Positions 6,677 through 15,861 are shown, counted from the first letter of the stretch. The stretch: 64,000 nt of DNA from an uncultured Bacteroidales bacterium (GCA_946405435.1 CAMJHF010000010.1:33554-97553), one strand, 5' to 3'. Notes: generated by a model from the letters alone, not told the origin. Made by a program: numbers and translations.

Positions 6677-7990
6677 ATGAAACAGAATCTTTTACAGAAG
6701 ATTCAAGACAAGTCTATCGTAGCCGGGGTCGTGGGCCTCGGCTACGTTGGCTTACCGTTGGCCGTGGAAAAGGCCAAGGCCGGCTTCCGTACAATCGGTT
6801 TCGACGTCCAGAAAGAAAAGGTGGACCAGGTGAACGCCGGCCACAATTACATCGGGGATGTCGTGGACAGCGACCTCGCTTCCCTGGTTGCGCAGGGGCG
6901 CTTGTCCGCCACCACCGATTTCAGCTTCATACAGGGAGTCGACTTTGTCGCAATATGCGTCCCCACTCCGCTGGACGCCCATCAGCAGCCGGACATAAGC
7001 TATGTTGAATCTTCGGCCCGTTCGATAGCCAAGTACCTGCACAAAGGCATGATGGTGGTCCTGGAGTCCACCACTTATCCGGGGACCACCGAAGAGCTTA
7101 TAAAGCCCATACTAGAGTCCTCCGGACTTGAGTGCGGGAAGGATTTCTACCTGGGATTTTCTCCTGAGCGTGTGGATCCGGGCAACCTGATCTACAAGAC
7201 CAAGAATACTCCCAAGGTGGTGGGAGGGCTCGGGAAGGATGCATCCGAGGTTATCTCCGCCATGTATGAAGCCGTCCTGCAGGGTTCTGTCTTCCGCGCG
7301 TCATCCCCGGCCGTGGCCGAAATGACAAAAATACTCGAGAACACCTACCGCAACATCAACATAGGTCTCATCAACGAGCTGGCGATTCTGTGCCATAAGA
7401 TGAACATCGACCTGTGGGAGGTTATCGAGGCTGCGAAGACCAAGCCGTTCGGGTTCACGCCCTTCTATCCCGGACCCGGACTGGGCGGCCACTGTATTCC
7501 GCTCGACCCTTATTACCTGAGCTGGAAGGCCCGCGAGTACGGATTCCATACGTCGATGATAGAGTCGTCGATGATGATCAACGACCGTATGCCCGAGTAC
7601 TGCGTAGACCGTATAGCAGACATGCTCAACCGACGTTTCTCCAAGGCTCTGAACGGATCTTCAATCCTGGTGCTTGGCGTTGCATACAAACAGGACATCG
7701 ACGACTACCGCGAGTCTCCCGCCATACGCGTCATGGAAGAACTCCGCAAAGAAGGAGCCAATGTGGCCTTTTATGACCCCTACATACAGCGCTACCGCCA
7801 CAAGGGCGAGTGGTATGACGGCGAGCCCGAACTTACGGCAGAACTGATCGAAAATGCTGATGCCGTGGTAATTACGACATCCCACACAACTGTTGACTAC
7901 GGCTTTGTACAGCAGCATGCCAAAGCCATATTCGATACCAAGAACGCAATGAAATCCGTCGCTCCGCGCGACAACATTGAAGTACTATAA
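6677..7990 (+). CDS. wbpA: UDP-N-acetylglucosamine 6-dehydrogenase (WbpA type)
   Basis: A 437-residue UDP-sugar dehydrogenase. The N-terminal Rossmann motif GLGYVGLPLA occupies residues 20-29. The family catalytic cysteine is in GGHCIPLDPYYL (Cys273), preceded by the substrate-loop FYPGPGLGG. It oxidises C6 of a UDP-HexNAc with two NAD+, and its companions WbpB, D, E and I specify the UDP-GlcNAc route to UDP-ManNAc3NAcA. The length is normal for the WbpA/TviB/WecC group. The stop codon abuts the next start codon (wbpD). WecC (UDP-ManNAc dehydrogenase) is the main alternative, but the gene neighbourhood argues against it. Confidence 0.88.
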   Translation: MKQNLLQKIQDKSIVAGVVGLGYVGLPLAVEKAKAGFRTIGFDVQKEKVDQVNAGHNYIGDVVDSDLASLVAQGRLSATTDFSFIQGVDFVAICVPTPLDAHQQPDISYVESSARSIAKYLHKGMMVVLESTTYPGTTEELIKPILESSGLECGKDFYLGFSPERVDPGNLIYKTKNTPKVVGGLGKDASEVISAMYEAVLQGSVFRASSPAVAEMTKILENTYRNINIGLINELAILCHKMNIDLWEVIEAAKTKPFGFTPFYPGPGLGGHCIPLDPYYLSWKAREYGFHTSMIESSMMINDRMPEYCVDRIADMLNRRFSKALNGSSILVLGVAYKQDIDDYRESPAIRVMEELRKEGANVAFYDPYIQRYRHKGEWYDGEPELTAELIENADAVVITTSHTTVDYGFVQQHAKAIFDTKNAMKSVAPRDNIEVL

Positions 7991-8554
7991 ATGCAGGACT
8001 GGTTCGTACACGAAAGCAGTTACATCGATGACGGCGTGCAGATTGGCGCCGGCACCAAGATATGGCACTTCTGCCATGTCCAGAAGGGCGCCGTCATCGG
8101 AAAGGACTGCTCGCTGGGCCAGAATGTCAATGTAGGAAACAACGTCAGGATAGGCAACGGAGTCCGCATACAGAACAACGTGTCGGTGTACGAGGGCGTT
8201 GAACTGGAAGACAACGTGTTCTGCGGACCGTCCTGCGTGTTCACGAACGTCAATACACCCCGGGCGCACTTTCCGGTGCACGGAGTGTACGCACGGACGC
8301 TCGTGCGCGAGGGTGCTTCGCTGGGCGCCAACAGCACCGTCGTGTGCGGCCATACGATAGGGCGCAGCGCGCTGATTGCGGCAGGTGCCGTTGTAACCTG
8401 CGACGTAAAGGATTACGCTCTGATGGCCGGGGTTCCCGCCCGTCAGATCGGATGGGTCTGCGAATGCGGCAAAAGGCTGCCCGGCAGCCTCGTCTGCAGC
8501 TGCGGACGCAAATATAGACTCGAGGGAGACACCCTCGAAAAGGTCGGCGAATAA
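7991..8554 (+). CDS. wbpD: UDP-3-amino-GlcNAcA N-acetyltransferase (WbpD type)
   Basis: A 187-residue left-handed beta-helix acyltransferase. Hexapeptide repeats run from about residue 12 to 145 (for example IGAGTKIWHFCHV and AVIGKDCSLGQNVNVG), with the NTPRAHFP loop typical of WbpD/WlbB enzymes, which acetylate the 3-amino group of UDP-GlcNAc(3NH2)A using acetyl-CoA. The tail after residue 150 contains CECG and CSCG, a four-cysteine knuckle that may bind zinc. It starts one base after wbpA and is followed by two small hairpins and wbpE. Confidence 0.86.
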   Translation: MQDWFVHESSYIDDGVQIGAGTKIWHFCHVQKGAVIGKDCSLGQNVNVGNNVRIGNGVRIQNNVSVYEGVELEDNVFCGPSCVFTNVNTPRAHFPVHGVYARTLVREGASLGANSTVVCGHTIGRSALIAAGAVVTCDVKDYALMAGVPARQIGWVCECGKRLPGSLVCSCGRKYRLEGDTLEKVGE

Positions 8555-8561
8555 CCGACGG

Positions 8562-8606
8562 GTCAGACGCAATGTCTGACTCCTGCTCCCCTTTCCGGGG
8601 CAGCAT
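8562..8606 (+). repeat. Two small hairpins between wbpD and wbpE
   Basis: A perfect 7-bp stem gtcagac/gtctgac (8562-8568 with 8574-8580, loop gcaat) is followed by an imperfect stem tgctcccc/ggggcagca. They fall in the 62-nt gap of an otherwise gapless stretch and could tune expression of wbpE or stabilise upstream RNA. Confidence 0.45.
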
Positions 8607-8616
8607 TGGCGAAGCT

Positions 8617-9807
8617 ATGCAATTCAGAGATCTCAAGAAGCAGTATCAGGTCCTCAAGGAGGACATGGACAAGGCCATTTTGGACATAGTGGCCGGCGGC
8701 ACCTTCATCATGGGAAGGGCTGTAACGGAATTGGAACAGCAGCTTTCCGAGTACGTGGGAGTCAGACACTGCCTTACATGCGCCAACGGAACCGACGCGC
8801 TCACCCTGGCGCTCAAGGCCTGGGGCATCGGGCCAGGCGACGCGGTGTTCGTGCCGGACTTCACCTTCTTCTCCTCTGCTGAGGTGGTGCCTCTGGAAGG
8901 CGCCACGCCGATATTTGTGGACGTCTGCGAAGAGACGTTCAACCTTGACGCCTCCGACCTTGAACGGGCTGTGCGAGAGGTGCTTAACGAGGGCCGCCTG
9001 CGTCCGCGCGCGGTCGTGGCGGTAGACCTCTTCGGCCTGCCTGCGGACTTCCCCGCCATCCGTGCGGTTGCAGACAAGTACGGCCTGCTTATTCTCGAGG
9101 ACGGCGCGCAGGGCTTCGGCGGCAGCATCGACGGCAAGCGGGCCTGCAGCTTCGGGGACATCGCCACCACTTCGTTCTTCCCGGCGAAGCCGCTGGGGTG
9201 CTACGGAGACGGGGGCGCAGTATTCACGGACAACGACGAGTGGGCGGCGCTCATCGAGTCGTACCGCGTGCACGGAAAAGGAACCTTCAAGTACGACAAC
9301 GTGCGTATCGGCCTGAATTCCAGGCTGGACACCTTGCAGGCTGCCGTTCTGCAGGTCAAGCTGAAGGCTTTCATGGACTATGAGCTGGATGCCGTGAACG
9401 CCGCAGCGGAACAATATACTTCCCTGCTTTGCCATCCTGAGCGGAGCGAAGCATCTGTCGCCACCCCCGTAATTCCCGCCGGCTTCCGCTCCAGCTGGGC
9501 GCAGTACACCTTGCGGTTGGCAGGCCCGGAGCAGCGGGACGCCCTTCAGGCCGCACTCAAGGCCTCCGGCATCCCCTCAATGGTATACTACCCGAAGCCC
9601 ATGCATCTGCAGACGGCCTTTGCAGACCCTCACTCCGGCCTGCAGCCTTCTCAGAAGGACAGTTTGTCATTCCGGGCGGAGGCGAGGAATCTCTGCCCTG
9701 TTGCGACTTCGCTCTGCGGCCGCGTGCTGTCGCTTCCCATGCATCCGTACATCACGGAAGAAGATATCGAAACGGTGTGCTCCGCAGTGCTAAACTACGT
9801 TAAATGA
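8617..9807 (+). CDS. wbpE: UDP-3-keto-GlcNAcA aminotransferase (WbpE type) with two repeat-derived insertions
   Basis: A 396-residue DegT/DnrJ/EryC1/StrS aminotransferase. It contains CANGTDALTLALKAWG, EDGAQGFGG and the PLP lysine in FFPAKPLGCYGDGGA (Lys191). WbpE transfers an amino group from glutamate to the 3-keto sugar made by WbpB. ATG 8617 (MQFRDLKKQYQ) is preferred over ATG 8572, whose leader overlaps a hairpin and is not family-like. The protein is about 35 residues longer than relatives. The extra length lies in two variable loops, near residue 273 (HPERSEAS) and near residue 351 (SFRAEARNL), which encode copies of a dispersed DNA repeat. Conserved segments resume after each (WAQYTLRL and VLSLPMHPY), so the enzyme is probably functional. 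Confidence 0.87.
   Translation: MQFRDLKKQYQVLKEDMDKAILDIVAGGTFIMGRAVTELEQQLSEYVGVRHCLTCANGTDALTLALKAWGIGPGDAVFVPDFTFFSSAEVVPLEGATPIFVDVCEETFNLDASDLERAVREVLNEGRLRPRAVVAVDLFGLPADFPAIRAVADKYGLLILEDGAQGFGGSIDGKRACSFGDIATTSFFPAKPLGCYGDGGAVFTDNDEWAALIESYRVHGKGTFKYDNVRIGLNSRLDTLQAAVLQVKLKAFMDYELDAVNAAAEQYTSLLCHPERSEASVATPVIPAGFRSSWAQYTLRLAGPEQRDALQAALKASGIPSMVYYPKPMHLQTAFADPHSGLQPSQKDSLSFRAEARNLCPVATSLCGRVLSLPMHPYITEEDIETVCSAVLNYVK
9431..9457 (+). repeat. Dispersed repeat copy 1 inside wbpE
   Basis: The segment catcctgagcggagcgaag plus flanks is read in frame as HPERSEAS. It aligns with the copy at 9666-9695 and, in reverse orientation, with 63507-63527. Confidence 0.75.
9666..9695 (+). repeat. Dispersed repeat copy 2 inside wbpE, read in a different frame
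   Basis: The segment cattccgggcggaggcgagg plus flanks is read as SFRAEARNL, a frame shifted relative to copy 1, yet both keep the gene open. Confidence 0.75.
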
Positions 9808-10985
9808 GCCTGTTCAAACGCAATAGACCCTGGGTTAGACTCCAGTATGACGAGCAGTTCATTCCCGAGAACTTCTCCGAGCGCGGAGTGGAAACCGGAG
9901 CCAAGTTTGAACGCCACCTTGCCACCAACCACGACCTTAAGTTCATCTTCAAGGCCACGAAGGGGATGGATGTGAAGGAGACCGAGCAATGGCTCGACTC
10001 CCACATGCAGCATTTCGACGACACGACTTTTATAGTCAATACCGACGAAGGCGTTTCGCTGGAAGGCCTCAAGCCCCATCATCCCGAGCTGATTATCAAC
10101 AAGTTGGCACTTGCGCGCATAAGGCACCTCAACACTTTCCTCAACAAGGCCAACGAGGTGCTGGAAGACAAAGGCTACCTGTGGGTGCATTCGCGTACAG
10201 CCCGCCTCAAGCGAGAGGTCATCCGCAAGAGGCATCCCGGAGTTTATGGAGAGTTCCTGTACGTTTGCCACTACCTCTGGCATCGCGTATGCCCGAAGCT
10301 GAAGCTTACGAAGTGGTTCTACTATTGGGTTACCAAGGGGCAGAACCGCACATATCACCGCGTTGAGCTCCTGGGCCGCATGTACAGGGCGGGGTTCGTA
10401 GTTATCGACCAGCGCTTCCACAAAGGCGAGTACTACATTCTCGGGCAGAAGTTCCGTGCCCCCATCTGGGACGACGAACCCACCTGCGGGCCTGTCGTCA
10501 AACTTAAGCGCGTGGGCTTTCACGGCGAAATGATAGGCGTGTACAAATTCCGCACAATGTATTCCTACTCCGAGTACCTGCAGCCATATATGCTTGAGTA
10601 TGAGGGGCTTCAGGACGGCGGCAAGTTCGCGCACGACTACCGGGTGAATGGATGGGGAAAGATTCTTCGCAAGACCTGGCTGGATGAACTGCCCATGTTC
10701 ATCAACGTTCTCAAGGGGCAGATGAAGCTTGTGGGCGTGCGTCCGCTCAGCAAGCACTACTTCAGTTTATACACTCCGGAGATGCAGGCGCTCCACGTAA
10801 GCGTGAAGCCGGGACTGCTGCCTCCGTTCTACTACGACGAGCAGTCTCCGGTGACCCTGGACGACGTCCAGGCATCGGAAAGACGATATATCGAGGCCTA
10901 CCATCAGCACCCCTTCGCCACCGACTGGCGGTATTTCTGGGGCACCGTAGGCAACATCCTTTTCAAGCATAAAAGATCGCAATAA
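9804..10985 (+). CDS. Initiating sugar-phosphate transferase (bacterial sugar transferase domain)
   Basis: A 393-residue protein whose C-terminal half is a polyprenyl-phosphate sugar-1-phosphate transferase. Visible are IGVYKFRTMYSYSEY, then GWGKILRKTWLDELPMFIN with the conserved DELP, and VGVRPLSKHYF. The first 200 residues form an unrecognised soluble region (MSLFKRNRPWVRLQYDEQF) in place of the several membrane spans of WbaP/WcaJ. A hydrophobic stretch (residues 147-175) is weak. This enzyme would load the first sugar onto undecaprenyl phosphate at the cytoplasmic membrane. Its ATG overlaps the wbpE TGA by four bases, implying coupling. The acceptor sugar cannot be read, though a UDP-HexNAc derivative is likely from context. 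Confidence 0.83.
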   Translation: MSLFKRNRPWVRLQYDEQFIPENFSERGVETGAKFERHLATNHDLKFIFKATKGMDVKETEQWLDSHMQHFDDTTFIVNTDEGVSLEGLKPHHPELIINKLALARIRHLNTFLNKANEVLEDKGYLWVHSRTARLKREVIRKRHPGVYGEFLYVCHYLWHRVCPKLKLTKWFYYWVTKGQNRTYHRVELLGRMYRAGFVVIDQRFHKGEYYILGQKFRAPIWDDEPTCGPVVKLKRVGFHGEMIGVYKFRTMYSYSEYLQPYMLEYEGLQDGGKFAHDYRVNGWGKILRKTWLDELPMFINVLKGQMKLVGVRPLSKHYFSLYTPEMQALHVSVKPGLLPPFYYDEQSPVTLDDVQASERRYIEAYHQHPFATDWRYFWGTVGNILFKHKRSQ

Positions 10986-10989
10986 GTAT

Positions 10990-11862
10990 ATGGCAGAAGA
11001 AAAGTGGGACAGTATCATAGAACCTAAGGACAAGCTACTGTCGGTTGATTTCAAGGAACTTTGGCGCTACCGCGACCTGTGCTCGCTGTTTGTCAAGCGG
11101 AATATCATCACCCAGTACAAGCAGACCATCTTGGGACCTGTTTGGTTCGTGGTGCAACCTGCGCTCACCGTGATCATGTACATGATCGTTTTCGGCGGCA
11201 TAGCTGGAATTCCCACCGACGGAGTGCCCCGGCCGTTGTTCTATCTGGCTGGTACTTGTATGTGGAACTACTTCTCCGAGTGCCTCACCAAGACGTCGAA
11301 CACTTTCGTTGACAATGCCGGCATCTTCGGCAAGGTGTATTTCCCCCGCCTGGTGATGCCCATCGCCAATGTTATCAGCAATCTGTTACGCTTCGGCATA
11401 CAGTTCGGGTTCTTCGTGCTGATCTACGTCATCTACTTCTTTGTCGACCCCACTTGCCATGCACATCTCAACTGGTACGCCCTTTTGTTCCCGGTACTTA
11501 TTGCCATGATGGCCGGCCTGGCGCTGGGCTTCGGCACCATAATCAGCTCAATGACGACGAAATACCGCGACCTCCAGGTACTGTTCTCGTTCATCGTCCA
11601 GCTGTGGATGTATGCCACTCCTATAGTTTACCCTCTGAGCCAGACAAAGAGCATGTTCTGGCTTGGCATCCCCGTCCACAAACTCATGTGCCTCAATCCC
11701 GTAACGCCTATTATCGAAACCTTCAAGTACGGCTTCCTCGGCGCCGGTGACTTCGTGGGCTGGAGATGGCTGATATATAGCTTCGTGTTTATGGTGATGC
11801 TTCTGGCCCTTGGCATAGTGATATTCAACAAGGTGCAGAAAAGTTTTATGGATACGGTGTAA
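10990..11862 (+). CDS. wzm: ABC-2 type polysaccharide exporter, membrane subunit (Wzm/KpsM)
   Basis: A 290-residue ABC-2 permease with about six hydrophobic spans. The N-terminal amphipathic region reads LCSLFVKRNIITQYKQTILG, the typical Wzm/KpsM/TagG entry, followed by PVWFVVQPALTVIMYMIVFG. It forms the channel that exports undecaprenyl-linked glycan across the inner membrane with Wzt (17122-18423). The two subunits are separated by five genes rather than adjacent, which is less usual. Confidence 0.9.
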   Translation: MAEEKWDSIIEPKDKLLSVDFKELWRYRDLCSLFVKRNIITQYKQTILGPVWFVVQPALTVIMYMIVFGGIAGIPTDGVPRPLFYLAGTCMWNYFSECLTKTSNTFVDNAGIFGKVYFPRLVMPIANVISNLLRFGIQFGFFVLIYVIYFFVDPTCHAHLNWYALLFPVLIAMMAGLALGFGTIISSMTTKYRDLQVLFSFIVQLWMYATPIVYPLSQTKSMFWLGIPVHKLMCLNPVTPIIETFKYGFLGAGDFVGWRWLIYSFVFMVMLLALGIVIFNKVQKSFMDTV

Positions 11863-11876
11863 ATAGGCATGATTAT

Positions 11877-12863
11877 ATGCAAAAGTTGCTTACGATAGTC
11901 GTTCCTGTTTATAAGGTCGAAGATTATATCAACAAGTGTCTGGACTCGCTGATTGTTTCTTCTGAAATGATGGAGAAGCTTGAGGTTATTATCGTTAATG
12001 ACGGCACTCCCGACCGTTCTGCAGAGTTGAGCCGCGAGTATGTAAACAAATATCCCCATACATTCAGGCAGATTGACAAAGAGAATGGAGGGCACGGATC
12101 GGCTTGGAATGTAGGGCTTAAGGAAGCGACCGGGAAATATATTAAATTCTTGGATTCAGATGATTGGTTTTCGAATCTGGAAACGCTAATATGTGATTTG
12201 GAAAACAATGATGCTGACGTAGTATTGAATCCCTTTGTGAAAGAGTTTGCCAATGACGGCAAATCTGTAACTGTTGATACTCCGATCAAGACACAGGGCC
12301 CTACGGCAATAGATGGTTCTTTCTGGGGACAGGCTAAAGAAAGGTTTAATGGTATTAACTTTTGGTCAGGAACTTATAAAGCCAGTATTTTAAAGCCGCT
12401 CTATCCTCTTTTTGCAGAGAGAACCATGTTCGATGATTATATCATCACATGGGCGCCTTTAGTATATGGTCGTACATGCATCACGCTGGATTACCCTGTT
12501 TACCATTATCTCATAGGCCGTGATGGTCAGTCGATGTCTATGGCTCAACAAAGAAGGGGGGCGGTTTCTTATACCAAGTGTTTTACGCACTATGAGACCG
12601 TACGTTCCAGAATAGAAGAGGATAATGTTCCATCAAATCTTTTAAAAATGATTGATGAAGCAATTGCCGGTTATGCGAGCTATGTCTTTTCATATATGGT
12701 ATTTCTCCCCTATAAGGAATCGGAACAATGGACAGGATACTTATGGAAAAAATATTTGTCGGAGCTTCCTCATAAAACAAAACAGCAAAAACGGTATTCT
12801 CTTTTGCCATTTCTGCTTTTCTATACTTTGGAACACCTTCGTAACATAAAGAACCGAAGATAA
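11877..12863 (+). CDS. GT2 family glycosyltransferase (first of a tandem pair)
   Basis: A 328-residue GT-A fold transferase. LLTIVVPVYKVEDYINKCLD opens the domain, VIIVNDGTPD binds the nucleotide, and FLDSDDW is the DXD-type metal site. The C-terminal part is basic and contains EHLRNIKNRR, which may favour membrane association. It is clearly paralogous to the next gene over the first 110 residues. From this gene onward base composition becomes AT-richer than in wbpA-wzm. Sugar and linkage specificity cannot be predicted. Confidence 0.87.
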   Translation: MQKLLTIVVPVYKVEDYINKCLDSLIVSSEMMEKLEVIIVNDGTPDRSAELSREYVNKYPHTFRQIDKENGGHGSAWNVGLKEATGKYIKFLDSDDWFSNLETLICDLENNDADVVLNPFVKEFANDGKSVTVDTPIKTQGPTAIDGSFWGQAKERFNGINFWSGTYKASILKPLYPLFAERTMFDDYIITWAPLVYGRTCITLDYPVYHYLIGRDGQSMSMAQQRRGAVSYTKCFTHYETVRSRIEEDNVPSNLLKMIDEAIAGYASYVFSYMVFLPYKESEQWTGYLWKKYLSELPHKTKQQKRYSLLPFLLFYTLEHLRNIKNRR

Positions 12864-12866
12864 ACC

Positions 12867-13874
12867 ATGAAGAAATTACTAACTATTGTTGTTCCTGTTT
12901 ACAAGGTCGAGAATTACATAAAAAAGTGTCTCGATTCGTTGATTATCGATCCTGATTTGATGGACTGCATGGACGTTCTCATCGTCAATGACGGGACTCC
13001 GGACAAATCGGCAGAGATAAGTCGGGAGTATGTCAAGCGCTTCCCTGGCATATTCAGACAGATAGACAAAGAAAACGGAGGGCATGGCAGCGTATGGAAC
13101 CTTGGCGTCAAAGAGGCCTATGGCAAATACCTTAAGTTCCTGGATTCGGATGATTGGCTGGAGAATCTTGACAAAGTGCTAATAAAGCTCAAAGATGCCG
13201 ATGCCGACCTGATAATTACCTCAAATATTTGTCATTGTGCGGGAGGAGAGTTGTGGAAGTTGGAAATTAAAGACATGGAATTTGACCGGGTTTATGACGC
13301 GGATTCTTTTGACTGGCTTGGTAACCGTAGCCACAGGAACTATATTTTTCACCACTGCGCCATTTACAAAACCGAAATGTTCCGCCAGTATTTACCTTTA
13401 TTCTTGGAAAAGCAGCCGTATGATGACGTTATTTTGGGAGCTGCGCCAATAATTGGTGCAAAGACACTGGTTGCCTGGGATATGGAAGTATATCACTACT
13501 TGATGGACAGGGAAGGACAAAGTATGGATCCGGCGGTGCAGAAAAGGAACATAAATGCCAAGATAAAAGTTTATCAAAGCACCCTGGATTTTATAGAAAG
13601 TCACCCTATCACCGATTCCGGATCAACCAAACATACTTATTTTGAAACAAGAGTACCAAGATATTACAACTTTGGTTACAGCTCTTTACTTAACATTGTG
13701 AATTATCACGAAGCAAAATCTTTATCCAAGTCTTGGGACAATTGGGTCCGCGGCAGAAGCTCGCAGAGAAAGACTAAATGGATGAGATTGTACCGCTTGC
13801 TTCCATTCCCTTTATACTGGACGATATACAGGAGTTCTATATCTGTGTATAGAATGATAAAAAGGAAAAGATAA
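12867..13874 (+). CDS. GT2 family glycosyltransferase (second of a tandem pair)
   Basis: A 335-residue GT2 enzyme starting 3 nt after the previous gene. It keeps the same blocks: VVPVYKVENYIKKCLDSLI, VLIVNDGTPDKSAEISREYV, RQIDKENGGHGS and FLDSDDWLENLD. The C-terminal 180 residues diverge strongly from the neighbour, consistent with duplication followed by change of acceptor. A catalytic-base candidate lies in DREGQSMDPA near residue 215, a motif the neighbour has as GRDGQSMSMA. Confidence 0.87.
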   Translation: MKKLLTIVVPVYKVENYIKKCLDSLIIDPDLMDCMDVLIVNDGTPDKSAEISREYVKRFPGIFRQIDKENGGHGSVWNLGVKEAYGKYLKFLDSDDWLENLDKVLIKLKDADADLIITSNICHCAGGELWKLEIKDMEFDRVYDADSFDWLGNRSHRNYIFHHCAIYKTEMFRQYLPLFLEKQPYDDVILGAAPIIGAKTLVAWDMEVYHYLMDREGQSMDPAVQKRNINAKIKVYQSTLDFIESHPITDSGSTKHTYFETRVPRYYNFGYSSLLNIVNYHEAKSLSKSWDNWVRGRSSQRKTKWMRLYRLLPFPLYWTIYRSSISVYRMIKRKR

Positions 13875-13876
13875 CA

Positions 13877-15016
13877 ATGGCAAAAAAGTATGATTATATA
13901 ATTGTCGGCTCCGGATTATTTGGTGCTACTTTCGCACATCTGGCCAATAAGGACGGCAAGAAGTGTCTTGTCATTGACAAGCGACCGCAATTGGGCGGAA
14001 ATGTTTATTGCGAAGACGTGCAAGGCATTCACGTACATAAATACGGCGCTCATATCTTCCACACAAACAATAAAGATATTTGGGACTTTGTAAATTTGTT
14101 TGTTCCATTCAATCGATATACAAATTGCCCGGTCGCCAATTATAAAGGACGGTTATTCAATCTGCCGTTTAACATGAACACCTTTTATCAGATGTGGGGA
14201 GTCACCACACCTGAAGACGCCAGAGGCATAATTGAAGAGCAGAAGGCGGAAGCTAAGGCCTCTATGCAGAGGGACGGAGCCGCTGAACCCCGTAATTTGG
14301 AGGAGCAGGCGCTATTGCTGGTGGGGCGTGACATCTATGAGACTTTGATTAAAGGCTATACAGAGAAACAATGGGGACGCCCCTGCTCCGAGCTTCCTTC
14401 ATTCATTATCCGGCGGCTTCCTGTGAGGTTCGTTTTTGATAACAACTATTTCAATGATGCCTATCAGGGGATTCCTGTCGGAGGATATAACAAATTGACT
14501 GAAGGCCTGCTGGAAGGTATTGAGTGCAAAACGGATACTGACTTTTTCAATAATCGTGAGTATTGGGAATCTTTGGCTCGGAAGATTGTTTACACGGGTG
14601 CTATAGATGAGTTTTATGGTTATTGTTTCGGAAGGCTGGAGTGGAGGACTGTCCGGTTCGACCAGGAGACTCTTGACGTACCTAATTATCAAGGGAATGC
14701 CGTGGTCAATTACACCGACGCCGAAACACCGTATACACGTATAATTGAGCACAAACACTTCGAAACCTTCGGTCAGGAGGTGTACGATAATCAGCATACT
14801 GTAGTATCCCGAGAGTACAGCACGGAATGGAAACCCGGTATGGAGCCTTTTTACACTGTCAATAACGATAGGAACAACCAATTATATCTGCGCTATAAGG
14901 CATTGGCAGACAAAGAGGAAAATGTGATCTTCGGCGGCCGCCTTGCTGAGTACAAGTACTATGATATGGCCCCGGTGATAGAGCGGGCAATGTCTGTATA
15001 CAAGTCTCAGTTATGA
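13877..15016 (+). CDS. glf: UDP-galactopyranose mutase
   Basis: A 379-residue flavoenzyme interconverting UDP-Galp and UDP-Galf. The N-terminal FAD motif is DYIIVGSGLFGATFA, followed by CLVIDKRPQLGGNVYCED. The substrate region KYGAHIFHTNNKDIWDFVN and the later YFNDAYQGIPVGGYNKL are diagnostic for Glf, as is PVETINNxRN-like NNDRNNQLYLRYKALADKE near the end. Length is normal (about 370-385). Its presence implies galactofuranose in the exported glycan, transferred by one of the GT genes nearby. The stop overlaps the next start by four bases. Confidence 0.93.
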   Translation: MAKKYDYIIVGSGLFGATFAHLANKDGKKCLVIDKRPQLGGNVYCEDVQGIHVHKYGAHIFHTNNKDIWDFVNLFVPFNRYTNCPVANYKGRLFNLPFNMNTFYQMWGVTTPEDARGIIEEQKAEAKASMQRDGAAEPRNLEEQALLLVGRDIYETLIKGYTEKQWGRPCSELPSFIIRRLPVRFVFDNNYFNDAYQGIPVGGYNKLTEGLLEGIECKTDTDFFNNREYWESLARKIVYTGAIDEFYGYCFGRLEWRTVRFDQETLDVPNYQGNAVVNYTDAETPYTRIIEHKHFETFGQEVYDNQHTVVSREYSTEWKPGMEPFYTVNNDRNNQLYLRYKALADKEENVIFGGRLAEYKYYDMAPVIERAMSVYKSQL

Positions 15017-15861
15017 TTATCGTCTATATATCCCAGCAACTTGGCAACCAGATGTTTCAGTATGCTCTGGGGCGTCATCTTGAGCTTATGGGAAAGGAGG
15101 TAAAGTTTTGGGCCGGTTACTATGAGTCTTTTCCCCATCATGATTTTGCCTTGCCCCGTATCTTCAATTTGAACTTGCCACAAGCCGATCAATCTGAAGT
15201 TCAGGAGGTTTTTAGAATCCGCCGTCGCATCTACAATCGCATAATTAAAAAACTGACAAAAAAGGACCGGTATCTTATTCATGAAATAACCGAAGTCTGC
15301 GGGCCTCAAGTTTATAACCCCAGAGTTTTCCACTTTAATTATGGAATCCTCAACGGTTACTGGCAGTCCGAAAAGTATTTTCTACCCATAGCCGATACCA
15401 TCCGCAAGAGCTTTACTTTCTGTGAACCTTCTTTCAGAAATAAGGAACTGGCAAAAGAGATGTCCGAGTATACTTCAGTCAGTATACATGTTCGCCGAGG
15501 AGATTATGCAGGATTGTTCCCTTTGCTGGACAAGAACTATTATGATCAGGCAATGTCCTATTTCCTGCATAAATATAAAGACGTCAGGTTCTATGTGTTT
15601 TCAAACGATATACCATGGTGCAGGGAGAATCTAAACTCAGATTCTATTACATTCGTTGACTGGAATACCGGACTGGACAGTCCTTATGACATGTGGCTTA
15701 TGACGCAGTGCAGGCACAATATAATAGCAAACAGTTCTTTCAGTTGGTGGGGAGCTTGGCTGAACAGCCATGAAGGCAAGGAAGTAATAGCCCCCCGAGT
15801 TTGGGACTTCCAAAAAATCAGGAGCGAAGACATCTACTGCCCAGGGTGGATGACTATATAA
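15013..15861 (+). CDS. GT11 family (alpha-1,2-fucosyltransferase-like)
   Basis: A 282-residue GT11 protein. The family signatures are QQLGNQMFQYALGRHLE near the N-terminus, HVRRGDY at about 159-165 (GDP-fucose binding arginines) and NSSFSWWGAWLNSHEGKEV near the C-terminus. GT11 enzymes mostly add L-fucose in alpha-1,2 linkage from GDP-Fuc. No gmd or fcl gene is intact in this window, although a gmd relic lies at 3705-3815, so GDP-fucose must come from elsewhere in the genome. Overlaps glf by 4 bp. Confidence 0.87.
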   Translation: MIIVYISQQLGNQMFQYALGRHLELMGKEVKFWAGYYESFPHHDFALPRIFNLNLPQADQSEVQEVFRIRRRIYNRIIKKLTKKDRYLIHEITEVCGPQVYNPRVFHFNYGILNGYWQSEKYFLPIADTIRKSFTFCEPSFRNKELAKEMSEYTSVSIHVRRGDYAGLFPLLDKNYYDQAMSYFLHKYKDVRFYVFSNDIPWCRENLNSDSITFVDWNTGLDSPYDMWLMTQCRHNIIANSSFSWWGAWLNSHEGKEVIAPRVWDFQKIRSEDIYCPGWMTI

